Source of the DNA: Tritrichomonas musculus
Lineage: Eukaryota > Parabasalia > Tritrichomonadida > Tritrichomonadidae
Length of the DNA: 64,000 nt
Assembly (NCBI GenBank): GCA_039105265.1
Contig: JAPFFF010000021.1
Location: 1,550,001 to 1,614,000, forward strand
Direction of reading: 5' to 3'
The notes beneath the pieces are model-generated. The model did no database searches. It saw only the letters and a list, made by a program, of their open reading frames with translations, and had not been told where the DNA came from. The position numbers and the translations under genes are program-made. Position 1 is the stretch's first letter; each line of letters starts with the position of its first letter. Shown piece by piece: positions 20,543-29,331 of this stretch.

Positions 20543-23398
20543 CTATAAATCCTCTCCAAATCCTTCATAAAATAATGATGAAATATCTTTTGCATTACGA
20601 TATTTATGAATAATATCTTTTTCTTTTGGTTTCAATAAATCGGATGATTTAATGATTTTGAAAGTAGATGAATATAAAAAGTCTTTTTTTCTATACGATT
20701 CATACATGATTTCAAAAGTTAATTTATCAAATAAACATAAGTCACAAATTAGTTCTATTATTTGATTTGAAAAACTTTTCTGTTCTCCAGTTCGTTCTTC
20801 AATTTTTCCTTTGATTGTATCAATATTAAAGCCAAATTGCTTTACTAATAATATACATAATAAATTCTTTGAAAGTTGAAAATGATCAGATGATTTAATT
20901 AGTAATTCAATTGATTTGTTGATGTCTTCTTCAATTGTTTTGTCATACATATAAAGATGCGCCAAGTTGTACATAGATAAAAAATCATTCTTTTGACGAA
21001 TTGCTTCTTCAAAATATACAATAGCATTACCTATGCACTTATTGATTTTGTCAGAAAATCCATGCTTAAAGATGATCCCCAGATTATTTTTGGCATAATG
21101 AATATTGAATGATGATGCCTCTTTATAATAATGAATCGCTTTTTCAATGTCTCTCTTGACATTTTTTCCTTCATGTAGCAAAAAACCATGAATAAAATTT
21201 GCAGTTCGTTCACCATTTATGGATGCAAGCATTATGTAATATGTACCTTTTTTGATATTTGACACAGAATTCACACAAGTGATATAATATAAACCGATGA
21301 ACAATTGTGCGTATGGATGATTTTGATTTGCAGCAAGTGAATAATAATGGATTGCTTTGTTGATATTTTGTGTGACATATTGGCCTTCATCATAAATGAC
21401 ACCAAGAATGAATTGGGCTTGCGGTAAATTTTGATTTGCAGCAAGTGATAAATAATGGATTGCTTTGTCGATGTTTTGTGTGACATATTGACCTTTATCA
21501 TAAATGACACCAAGAAAGAATTGTATATATGGATGATTTTGATTTGCAGCAAGTGAAAAATAATGAATTGCTTTGTTGATATTTTGTGTAACAAACCGGC
21601 CGTTATAATAAATGACACCAAGAAAGAATTGTGCGTATGGATGATTTTGATTTGCAGCAAGTGAATAATAATGGATTGCTTTGTCGATGTTTTGTGTGAC
21701 ATATTGGCCTTCATAATAAATGGTACCAAGATTGAACTGTGCATCTGGATGATTTTGATTTGCAGCAAGTGAATAATAATGGATTGCTTTGTTGATATTT
21801 TGTGTAACATATTGGCCTTCATCATAAATGACACCAAGAATGAATTGTGCATCTGGATGATTTTGATTTGCAGCAAGTGAATAATAATGGATTGCTTTGT
21901 TGATATTTTGGGTGACATATTGGCCTTCAAAATAAATGGTACCAAGAATGATTTGTTCTTCAGGTTGGTTTGCTTTATAATTTTGAAATGTTTTACTAAA
22001 TATATTTAAGTTGTTGAAATGCATTTTATAATTGGAACATAATCCTTCAATAAAAATTTCCTTTTGGAATTTGGAAATGAAATCATTCATTAAGTCAGAA
22101 ATAGAAGGACGATTTTTGTCTGTTTTGTCAATACATTTGATGAATATTTGTTTAATTCTTGAATATTCTGTCTGATATTTTATTTTCATAGGATCGTGAT
22201 AACTTTCCGTTTGATTAATCAAGTATTCAACAACTTTACCAAGTGAATAAATGTCACTTTTAAATGAATATTTGGTTACTTCGCCATCAAAAATTTCTGG
22301 TGCCATATATGTGTCTGTATTCAAATCCAATGTATGCTCAAAATTGTCATTTTCTTTTCCTGATTCAATTAATCGATCAAAATCAATCATAACAACTGTC
22401 TTCTGTTCATCAATCATAATATTGTTTGGCTTAATATCTCGACAAATCAATCCTTTGTCATGAAAATATTTTATAATCACTAGCAATTCGAAAATGATTG
22501 TTGTTAGATCATCAAATGTGAGTTCAAGTTCTGCAATTTTTTCTAATGTTTGGCCTTTAATGTATTCAATAACAATGTAATCTTTATCTTTAATTCTTCC
22601 AATGAATTTTGGTAAAAATGGATGCATGATTTTTGAGTAATTTTTTGATTCTCTTTTAATCAATTTCGTGTTTTCGGGATTCTTTGATTTTGGTTTTTTA
22701 ATCACATATAATTCGCCTTTTTGTATATGATAAATTAAAATGCAGATGAATAGGTTTCCAATTCCAACAATTCGTAATTCCGCATATTCGTTTTCATTTA
22801 TCGTTTCTGGCGTGTGGTTATTCTCAATGTCTTGTATCAATTTTTCAATTCGATATCTTTTTGTTTTATAATAACTCTTCTTGATTAAATAGCCTAATAT
22901 GCTTGGACATATGATTGAATAAATTTTAATCATGGTTTGATTTGATATAATACTGCAATTATTCTTAAAGTTTATGATTTCTTCTTGAAATATTTCATCT
23001 GCTTCGATTTCTTGATTGTGAATTTCAATCTTTTCTTTTACAAAATTGTTTGTATTACTCAAAAAGCATACAGAGATTTCGGAATTGATTGAAACTAGTT
23101 TAAAAAGGAAAGATATTGATGTCGCTGATTGATCAAGAATGATTAATGTTTTTTCAAAACCAAGAATCAGATATTTATTTTCTGTTCCTTCCTTTAGACG
23201 ATCACTTTGTGAAAATATGATTAACTGAGATTCTTTGATGTTTTGGATAATTTTTTGCTTTTCCTCTTCTTTAATGGAGATATTTTTCGTGTGAGCAAAA
23301 AATGAATAATCTTCAAAAACTTTGATAAATCCATGCTTGCTAAAACTGATTTCATTATTTTTTATTAGTTGAGGTATTTTTAAGATATCTTCAATCAT
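20543..23398 (-). CDS. Protein kinase fused to six Sel1 repeats, copy A (951 aa)
   Basis: Residues 1-200 have no recognised domain. A protein-kinase domain spans about 205-445: the lysine of YVIKKPK at 234, ICRDIKPNN (C319-R-D321, N326), IDFD at 339-341 and MAPE at 365-368. It departs from the HRD and DFG consensus (CRD and DFD). The catalytic lysine, Asp321 and Asn326 are kept, so activity is possible but unsure. Six near-perfect 36-residue Sel1 units (108 bp each, GQYVTQNINKAIHYYSLAAN) follow, then more divergent Sel1-like units and a unique tail ending YEGFGEDL. Sel1 repeats usually scaffold protein complexes. The gene is paralogous to 29332-33051, which has fourteen such units. Confidence 0.9.
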   Translation of the reverse strand: MIEDILKIPQLIKNNEISFSKHGFIKVFEDYSFFAHTKNISIKEEEKQKIIQNIKESQLIIFSQSDRLKEGTENKYLILGFEKTLIILDQSATSISFLFKLVSINSEISVCFLSNTNNFVKEKIEIHNQEIEADEIFQEEIINFKNNCSIISNQTMIKIYSIICPSILGYLIKKSYYKTKRYRIEKLIQDIENNHTPETINENEYAELRIVGIGNLFICILIYHIQKGELYVIKKPKSKNPENTKLIKRESKNYSKIMHPFLPKFIGRIKDKDYIVIEYIKGQTLEKIAELELTFDDLTTIIFELLVIIKYFHDKGLICRDIKPNNIMIDEQKTVVMIDFDRLIESGKENDNFEHTLDLNTDTYMAPEIFDGEVTKYSFKSDIYSLGKVVEYLINQTESYHDPMKIKYQTEYSRIKQIFIKCIDKTDKNRPSISDLMNDFISKFQKEIFIEGLCSNYKMHFNNLNIFSKTFQNYKANQPEEQIILGTIYFEGQYVTQNINKAIHYYSLAANQNHPDAQFILGVIYDEGQYVTQNINKAIHYYSLAANQNHPDAQFNLGTIYYEGQYVTQNIDKAIHYYSLAANQNHPYAQFFLGVIYYNGRFVTQNINKAIHYFSLAANQNHPYIQFFLGVIYDKGQYVTQNIDKAIHYLSLAANQNLPQAQFILGVIYDEGQYVTQNINKAIHYYSLAANQNHPYAQLFIGLYYITCVNSVSNIKKGTYYIMLASINGERTANFIHGFLLHEGKNVKRDIEKAIHYYKEASSFNIHYAKNNLGIIFKHGFSDKINKCIGNAIVYFEEAIRQKNDFLSMYNLAHLYMYDKTIEEDINKSIELLIKSSDHFQLSKNLLCILLVKQFGFNIDTIKGKIEERTGEQKSFSNQIIELICDLCLFDKLTFEIMYESYRKKDFLYSSTFKIIKSSDLLKPKEKDIIHKYRNAKDISSLFYEGFGEDL
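21303..21950 (-). repeat. Tandem Sel1 array, six 108-bp units
   Basis: Six 36-codon units inside the kinase gene, almost identical in DNA. Because the period is a multiple of three and the units are so similar, a second reading frame of the same strand also stays open through the array; it is not a gene. Confidence 0.9.
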
Positions 23399-24583
23399 AA
23401 TGAGCGCTAAATATTTAATTTCAATATTTCTATGGTTTACAATGACATGCTAAATAAAATTTTATTTTAAAATTACAAAATAGAGTTTTTCAGAATTATC
23501 GGTTAGTTTTCAAATTTGAATGCTTCATTCAATTTCCTTTCAATTTTTTGAGGCAAACATGCAAGGTAGTCGTTTCTCGTGCACTAAAAGATTTCAAAGT
23601 TTCTTATTTCCAAAAAAATATTCTTATGGTCGTATATCATATGAATTTAGGATTCTTTATTCTTCAATTTCTTTTTGGAAGAAAATTAGTTAATATTATT
23701 TTAGAAAAATTTCTCCATATTTTTACTTTAGTAATCTGATGATTTGCTTCTAGTGTTGAAAGAAAATGAACAAATAGTGCCTAATTTACTTTTTATTAAA
23801 TTTTTGAAAAAGATACTGAATCTTTAATGCAAAAAATGTATTAAAATCTCCTTAATTTTTATATATGATTCATATAAAAATATTTTATTACAGAAATATA
23901 TACATAAATTAAATAAATGTATTTAATATAATTATAATGTTCATTATCGATCAGCATATTTCATTAACATCAGTTTATTTTTGAAATTATTTGAACATGC
24001 ACTAAATATACAGTTTATTTTATTACAGAAAAGCTGATATTATACATTTTTTTTTTAATGGAAATAAAAATCTTTTTATATTTTGAATAGTTTATATTTA
24101 TATTTTTCTGCGCAAAAAGCGGTTGGAAAAACTTTATTACAAAATCACTGATAACAAGGTAAATCGAAAAATTTAAATATACCACAAAATAAAAGTAATT
24201 TTCTATTACTCTATTCCAAAATAGGACAAGATAATCTTCAATTATCATATGTTGATAAAGCAGAAAAAGTGGAAAATAATATATAAGTTCATACTTATTT
24301 ACTTGTATTTGGTTTTCAAAAAGTATTAATGAATCAAACTTCGGTTCTAAAAAGAGAACCATAAAATCATCAAATGTTGAATAAACTAAAAGAATAAATT
24401 TTTGAACAAAAAGTTATTTAACTTTTTTTCATTCCGTTTTTCGAAAGAGAATAAATGATGAATATAGGATATTTCCAATTTGTATGCATTCATAAATATT
24501 GATATTTAAACGAATATCGTAATTTTCTTAAAGAAAAAAAAAAAAAAAAATTAGAAGTATTATCATCAGTTATTTGCTGACTT
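23399..24583. other. Kinase upstream region, arm A
   Basis: No supported gene. A minus-strand frame at 24015-24362 is partly shared with arm B but diverges in its second half, so it is probably not coding. Both kinase copies have the same sequence TAGCGCTCATT immediately before the ATG, containing TCATT, which resembles the trichomonad initiator (Inr) core; this is only suggestive. Confidence 0.4.
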
Positions 24584-24712
24584 TTATTTAGTAAAATCAA
24601 AAGGTACAACACTTCCATCATCACCAAAAAAGCAGCCAACACAGCCCTTTAGGTTAATTTGAATTGGATTAATGATTTGTTCATTCTGATTTGCAAGTTC
24701 ATTCTGGCCATC
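24584..24712 (-). pseudogene. C-terminal fragment of the 334-residue gene
   Basis: The minus strand reads the last 40 or so codons of the protein at 27756-28760 (PIQINLKGCVGCFFGDDGS, then VVPFDFTK and stop) with some differences. It stops abruptly at 24712, where it is joined, in opposite orientation, to the 3' end of a BspA gene. The two partners share a 3-bp ATC at the joint. Confidence 0.85.
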
Positions 24713-24787
24713 CTGGAGCTTTCAAAATGTGTCGTAAAAAATATTGTTATATTAAATGACGAAATCCATTTAACCATAAAGGATTAA
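24713..24787 (+). pseudogene. Detached 3' end of the BspA gene at 33.7 kb
   Basis: Corresponds, inverted, to the last codons of the gene at 33718-36159 (GAFKMCRKKNIVILNDEIHL region) and its 3' flank up to about 24885, with two fewer A in the A8 run. Only the tail of the gene is present. Confidence 0.85.
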
Positions 24788-24943
24788 CTTTTAAAATTAT
24801 GCAATTTTATAAATAAAAACGATTCTTTTGATAAAATTTGAATATGAAGTCTAAATTTTAATTCAAAATAATAAACATTTGAGGTAATTAATAAGAAAAT
24901 ACAAAGTAATTTTAATGCATCTTAATTTTTTTTTTATAATAAC

Positions 24944-25797
24944 CTTTTTCACCAAATTGTAAACAAAGTTATGATATTACATTTGCGATTTTCAAGAAAA
25001 AGATTATAATATTTCTAGAAAAGCATCAATACAATGCAAAGAGCTCCAGAATTTTAATACAAGAGTTTTCGGAGGAATGAAAAAAATTGTTAAATTTGCA
25101 TTCATAATTTCTCAATTTTCAAAGAATTATTCTTCAAAATCCACATAAATCTTAGCATAATTGAAAGGTTCACTGGTGTAAATAATTACTTGTAATTACA
25201 AATCTTTAATATTTATCATATATTTTTAATCAAATCTTTGAAAGAACGTTTATATGTATTATACTTTTGAATATCTTAAATATGAAAAACAAATAAAATT
25301 TCGCATTTTTTTTTTTTTTCTTCGGTGATTTTTAAACTGGATTCGATAAATCAGACCACTATTTCAATGTTACATATAACTTTTTGCATTCAATTTTAAA
25401 ATTTTATTTTTCCTTCTTCAGAAATTACTCACGATTTTCTCTCAAAACTAGTCTGATTAAAAAAAATATTCAATTTTATATTTTATATTATGCAAAGAGC
25501 TCCAGAATTTTAATACAAGAGTTTTCTGAGGAATGAAAAAAATTGTTAAATTTGATTTATAATTTCTCAATTTTCAAAGAATTATTCTTCAAAATCCACA
25601 TAAATCTAAGCATAATTGAAAAGTTCGATGGTGTGTATAATTACTTGTAATTTCAAATTTTTAATATTAATATTTATCATATATTTTTAATCAAATCTTT
25701 GAAAGAACGTTTATATGTATTATACTTTTTTATATTTAAAATATGAAAAACAAATAAAACTTCACATTTTTTTTTTCCTTCGGTGATTTTTAATTTA
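24944..25797 (+). repeat. Tandem pair of Atg8 upstream blocks
   Basis: About 24944-25339 and 25491-25797 are two direct copies of the block seen once, inverted, at 19715-20098. The second is contiguous with Atg8 copy B; the first is an extra copy. About 150 bp of unrelated sequence separates them. Confidence 0.75.
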
Positions 25798-25891
25798 AAT
25801 GCAAAAATTTTAATTGAAATTTTTCAATGAGTGATGTGAGTATTTTGTCTCTGAAAAATTTCAGAATGAATATTAAATTTATTTTTTTGTT

Positions 25892-26245
25892 ATGTCATTC
25901 TCTAGGTACAAAAACGAAAAATCTTTTGAAGAGAGGAAAAAAGAATCATCAATTTTACTGTCTAAATATGAAGGTCACATCCCAGTCATAGTTGACAAAG
26001 ATCCTAAATGCAATTTACCAGATATAGAAAAACAAAAATTTTTTGTTCCATCAGATCTTACATTTGGTCATTTTTTATATGTTGTCAGGAAAAGAATAAA
26101 TGTGCCAGCAACAGAAACAATTTTTATATTTGTTAATAGAAAATTGCCACATTCGAACGTTTCTATGGGGAGCCTTTACTGCAGTAACAAAGATTCAGAT
26201 GGATTCTTATATTGTATTTATTGTTCAGATTCAGCCTATGGATAA
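25892..26245 (+). CDS. ATG8: Atg8/GABARAP-family ubiquitin-like protein, copy B
   Basis: The 117-residue product is the same as that of 19252-19605, including the terminal glycine. The observed DNA differences (for example GTT/GTC, AGA/AGG, TTA/TTG, CAC/CAT) are silent, so this copy has been kept under protein-level constraint or was recently converted. Its upstream region is duplicated in tandem and it is followed by the same RYKEELMLPSDDESL remnant, here fused into a BspA chimera. Role as for copy A. Confidence 0.93.
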   Translation: MSFSRYKNEKSFEERKKESSILLSKYEGHIPVIVDKDPKCNLPDIEKQKFFVPSDLTFGHFLYVVRKRINVPATETIFIFVNRKLPHSNVSMGSLYCSNKDSDGFLYCIYCSDSAYG

Positions 26246-26386
26246 CTTTTATTGTTTTTAAAAGTAATTAAATAAAAATTCTTTTCAATTATTTGCCATT
26301 TTAAAGAAAACTCATCTTTTTAAATAATTATTTTAATGCCGCTGCTTTATTATGAAACTGATTATTAAAGGTACAAAGAAGAGTTT

Positions 26387-27571
26387 ATGCTTCCTTCAGA
26401 TGATGAAAGTTTGGGATTCTTCACTCCAATATCAAAATTCATTGGGCAATTCTATATACCTCTTACAAATAGAAATGAAGTTTCTATAATTGGTCAATTT
26501 GAACAAATTACACTTCCATCATCTTTGCGTTTCATTAAAAAAGGTGCTTTTAATAGTTGCCCATCATTAAATGAAATTTCTATTCCTTCATCATTAGTTT
26601 CAATTAATAGTTTCGCATTTCATAAATGCTTTTCATTAGAACATGTTTCAATTCCTTCCTCAATTGTTTCAGTCGGGAATTCTGCTTTTTCATTATGTAA
26701 AGCTTTAAAAGAATTTTCATTTCCTTCATCTTTAACCACAATTGGTGATTGGTGTTTTAGTGAGTGTATAAATTTAGAAAAAGTTACAATTCCTCCATCA
26801 GTAACAATGATTGGAGAAAATGCATTTCACGGATGCAAAGAACTAGAACAAATAATCATTTCAGATTCAGTTGTAATGATTAAATCAGGTGCTTTCAAAT
26901 CATGTGTTTCATTAAAAGAATTAATCATTCCTTCGGGCGTCAAATCGATAGGATCTCAAGCTTTCTATGAATGCACAAGCTTAAAAGAAATAAAACTGCC
27001 TCCTGACATTACTGTAATTGCTGAAAAAACATTCAAATAGATATTCCTAGCAAGGTTAAATCCATAGAAAAATATTCTTTTTCTTCTTGTTCATCATTAG
27101 AGAAAATTACGATTCCGTCCTCTGTTATATCCATCGAGCCTTTTGAATTTGAAAAATGCTCCAAATTGACAAAAATGGATTTTGAACTGCCTTCTTCTTT
27201 ATCTGAAATATGTCCTCTTACTTTTGGAACTAGCAATAATTTATATTTATCTCAATCGAATTTTGGATGCTGCCAACCGCATACACCAATAACAGAAATA
27301 TTTATCCCATCATCAATAACAACAATTCTTCCTTGCACATTTGAAAAATGCTTTTATTTAACGAAAATAACTTTTGACATGCCTTCGAAAATTACTTCAA
27401 TTGGCTTAAATGCTTTTCGTGAATGTATTATGCGAATATTTAAAAGAAGTTGTTTTTGAAGAACCTGTTTCTATAACATCATTAAGCGATGGAATTTTTA
27501 TGAAATGCTTAAGACTGAAAAAAATTAAAATCCCATCATCAATAAAATCAATTGGTGAAAGTGAGTTTTGA
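26387..27571 (+). pseudogene. Chimeric BspA-like gene made from two neighbours, with deletions
   Basis: The frame opens with the Atg8-downstream remnant (MLPSDDESLGFF). Near 26475 it switches to LRRs of the 15.6-kb BspA gene (SLVSINSFAFHKCFSLEHV) and near 26805 to LRRs of the 33.7-kb gene (MIGENAFHGCKELEQII through CCQPHTPITEIF). Compared with the parents it lacks 24 bp (AFYQCNSL codons, in frame), 22 bp near 27033 (which breaks the frame), and about 60 bp near 27431, each between short direct repeats. It ends at 27571 by joining sequence upstream of the 334-residue gene. No DUF3447 head is present. It is a broken recombinant, not a working surface protein. Confidence 0.85.
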
Positions 27572-27755
27572 TGCAAATGAACTTTTATGAAAGTGAGTTT
27601 CATTATTTATATAACAAATTTTCCATAATATTTCATATATAATTCATTAAAACTCAGTATCATTCATATTTTGCTAATAATTTTATAATCTAAACAAAAA
27701 ATATGGTGAAACTTTTTCACAGGTTTCAACGGTTTAAAATATTTGATTTTCTAAA

Positions 27756-28760
27756 ATGGGTGGTAACGGTAGTAATGCAATTGATAAATTTAACAAAACT
27801 TGCGAATATGTACGTTATAGTGACGACTTTGCTCCAACATTTACACGCAATTTGTATAAAGTATTGACATTTGCAGTTGATGTTGCTGCAGAAATAGCAA
27901 TTGAAGGAGTATCTCTCACAATGAATTGCGTTGGGTATTTAACATCTGAATCAAAAGAAGATTGGGAAAGAAAAAAGCTAGACGCCACTGAATATTTAAT
28001 AGGAAAAGTAGATAATACAATTAAGTTCCTGAATGATCACGATATCAATACACAATTCGTCGGAAACATGATTCAGATTGCGAGCCTGGTACCGAGTCTT
28101 AGAGGGATTGGCAAGACAGCTAGAAATTTATACAAAGCTCATCAAATACAAAAAGCTTCATTTCAAATGTGCCAAGATTCAATAGCAAAACTGAACAATC
28201 AATTAGCACAAAGAACAACTTTTCTTGATAAGCAACTAATTAGCGACATCAGTAACATATATGGAAATAATGCACAAAGCGTTTTAAAGACAAACTCAGC
28301 ATTGACACGAAATACCAAAAGAATGCAAACTGCACAGAATAAAAATAAAAGAGGAAAAAGAAGGGCTCAAAATGAATACTATAAGGAAAGTGCCCAAAGT
28401 ACAATGGATTTTTTAAAGGAACAATGCATTGTTGATTTCGATGATTGGAAAACTCGTTTACGTGATTGTTATTCAAAGATTGGTGAATATTTGGCAAGAC
28501 CAACTGAAGAAAATATAAGAGAAAGAAAAGAAGACGATGAAACAATTGCTGACCTCAAAAAGAAAGTCGAAAAATTAAGCGATGAACAAATAAAAGATTT
28601 ACTAAAAAACTATGCCCAACAATTGAGAAGAGATGGTCAGAATGAACTTGCAGACCAGATTGAAAAAATCATTAATCCTATTCAAATTAACCTAAAGGGC
28701 TGTGTTGGCTGCTTTTTTGGTGATGATGGAAGTGTTGTGCCTTTTGATTTTACTAAATAA
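27756..28760 (+). CDS. Unrecognised 334-residue protein with possible N-myristoylation site
   Basis: I do not recognise the family. The N-terminus MGGNGS fits the N-myristoylation pattern (glycine 2, serine 6), which would place it at a membrane. A mildly hydrophobic stretch near residues 38-62 (VLTFAVDVAAEIAIEGVSL) is followed by helical, Lys/Arg/Asn-rich sequence. A likely coiled coil at about 240-305 (ETIADLKKKVEKLSDEQIKD) precedes a C-terminal CVGCFF motif and VVPFDFTK. Two partial copies lie in the window: the C-terminal piece at 24584-24712 and the N-terminal piece at 33155-33261. It sits between the BspA chimera and kinase copy B, same strand. Confidence 0.8.
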   Translation: MGGNGSNAIDKFNKTCEYVRYSDDFAPTFTRNLYKVLTFAVDVAAEIAIEGVSLTMNCVGYLTSESKEDWERKKLDATEYLIGKVDNTIKFLNDHDINTQFVGNMIQIASLVPSLRGIGKTARNLYKAHQIQKASFQMCQDSIAKLNNQLAQRTTFLDKQLISDISNIYGNNAQSVLKTNSALTRNTKRMQTAQNKNKRGKRRAQNEYYKESAQSTMDFLKEQCIVDFDDWKTRLRDCYSKIGEYLARPTEENIRERKEDDETIADLKKKVEKLSDEQIKDLLKNYAQQLRRDGQNELADQIEKIINPIQINLKGCVGCFFGDDGSVVPFDFTK

Positions 28761-29331
28761 AAGTCAGCAAATAACTGATGAAAGTACTTCTAATTTTTTT
28801 TCATTTAATTAAAGATATTTAGAGATATTGGTATTCGTTTAAATATCAATATTTCTGAGAGCACACATATTTTCTTCAGAATCTTCAGAATGTTCAACAT
28901 TAATTATTTTATTAAATTGGGAATATCCTATATTCATCATTTATTCTCTTTTGAAAAACGGAATGAAAAAAAAGTTAAATAACTTTTTGTTCAAAAATTT
29001 ATTCTTTTGGTTTATTCAACATTTGATGATTTTATTGTTCTATTTTTTACAACCGAAGTTTGATTCATTAATACTTTTTGAAAACCAAATACAAGTAAAT
29101 AAGTATGAACTTATATATTATTTTCCACTTTTTCTGCTTTATCAACATATGATAATTGAAGATTATCTTGTCCTATTTTGGAACAGAATAATAGAAAATT
29201 ACTTTTATTTTGTAGTATATTTAAATTTTTCGATTTACCTTGTTATCAGTGATTTTGTAATTTTATAAAATTTTATTTAGCATGTCATTGTAAACCATAG
29301 AAATATTGAAATTAAATATTTAGCGCTCATT

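Larger units (their letters stand above)
20442..24583 (-). repeat. Inverted duplication, arm A (kinase module)
   Basis: Homologous in inverted orientation to about 28761-33154. Homology ends at one side at base 20442, inside TTATCGTT, and at the other side it continues into the 334-residue gene fragment. The arms differ by eight Sel1 units in the kinase and by about 640 bp of extra sequence here (about 23490-24140). Confidence 0.85.

Noticed and set aside
24015-24362. 115-codon minus-strand frame upstream of kinase copy A
   Set aside because: Only its first half is conserved in arm B and the rest is replaced there; AT-rich composition explains it.
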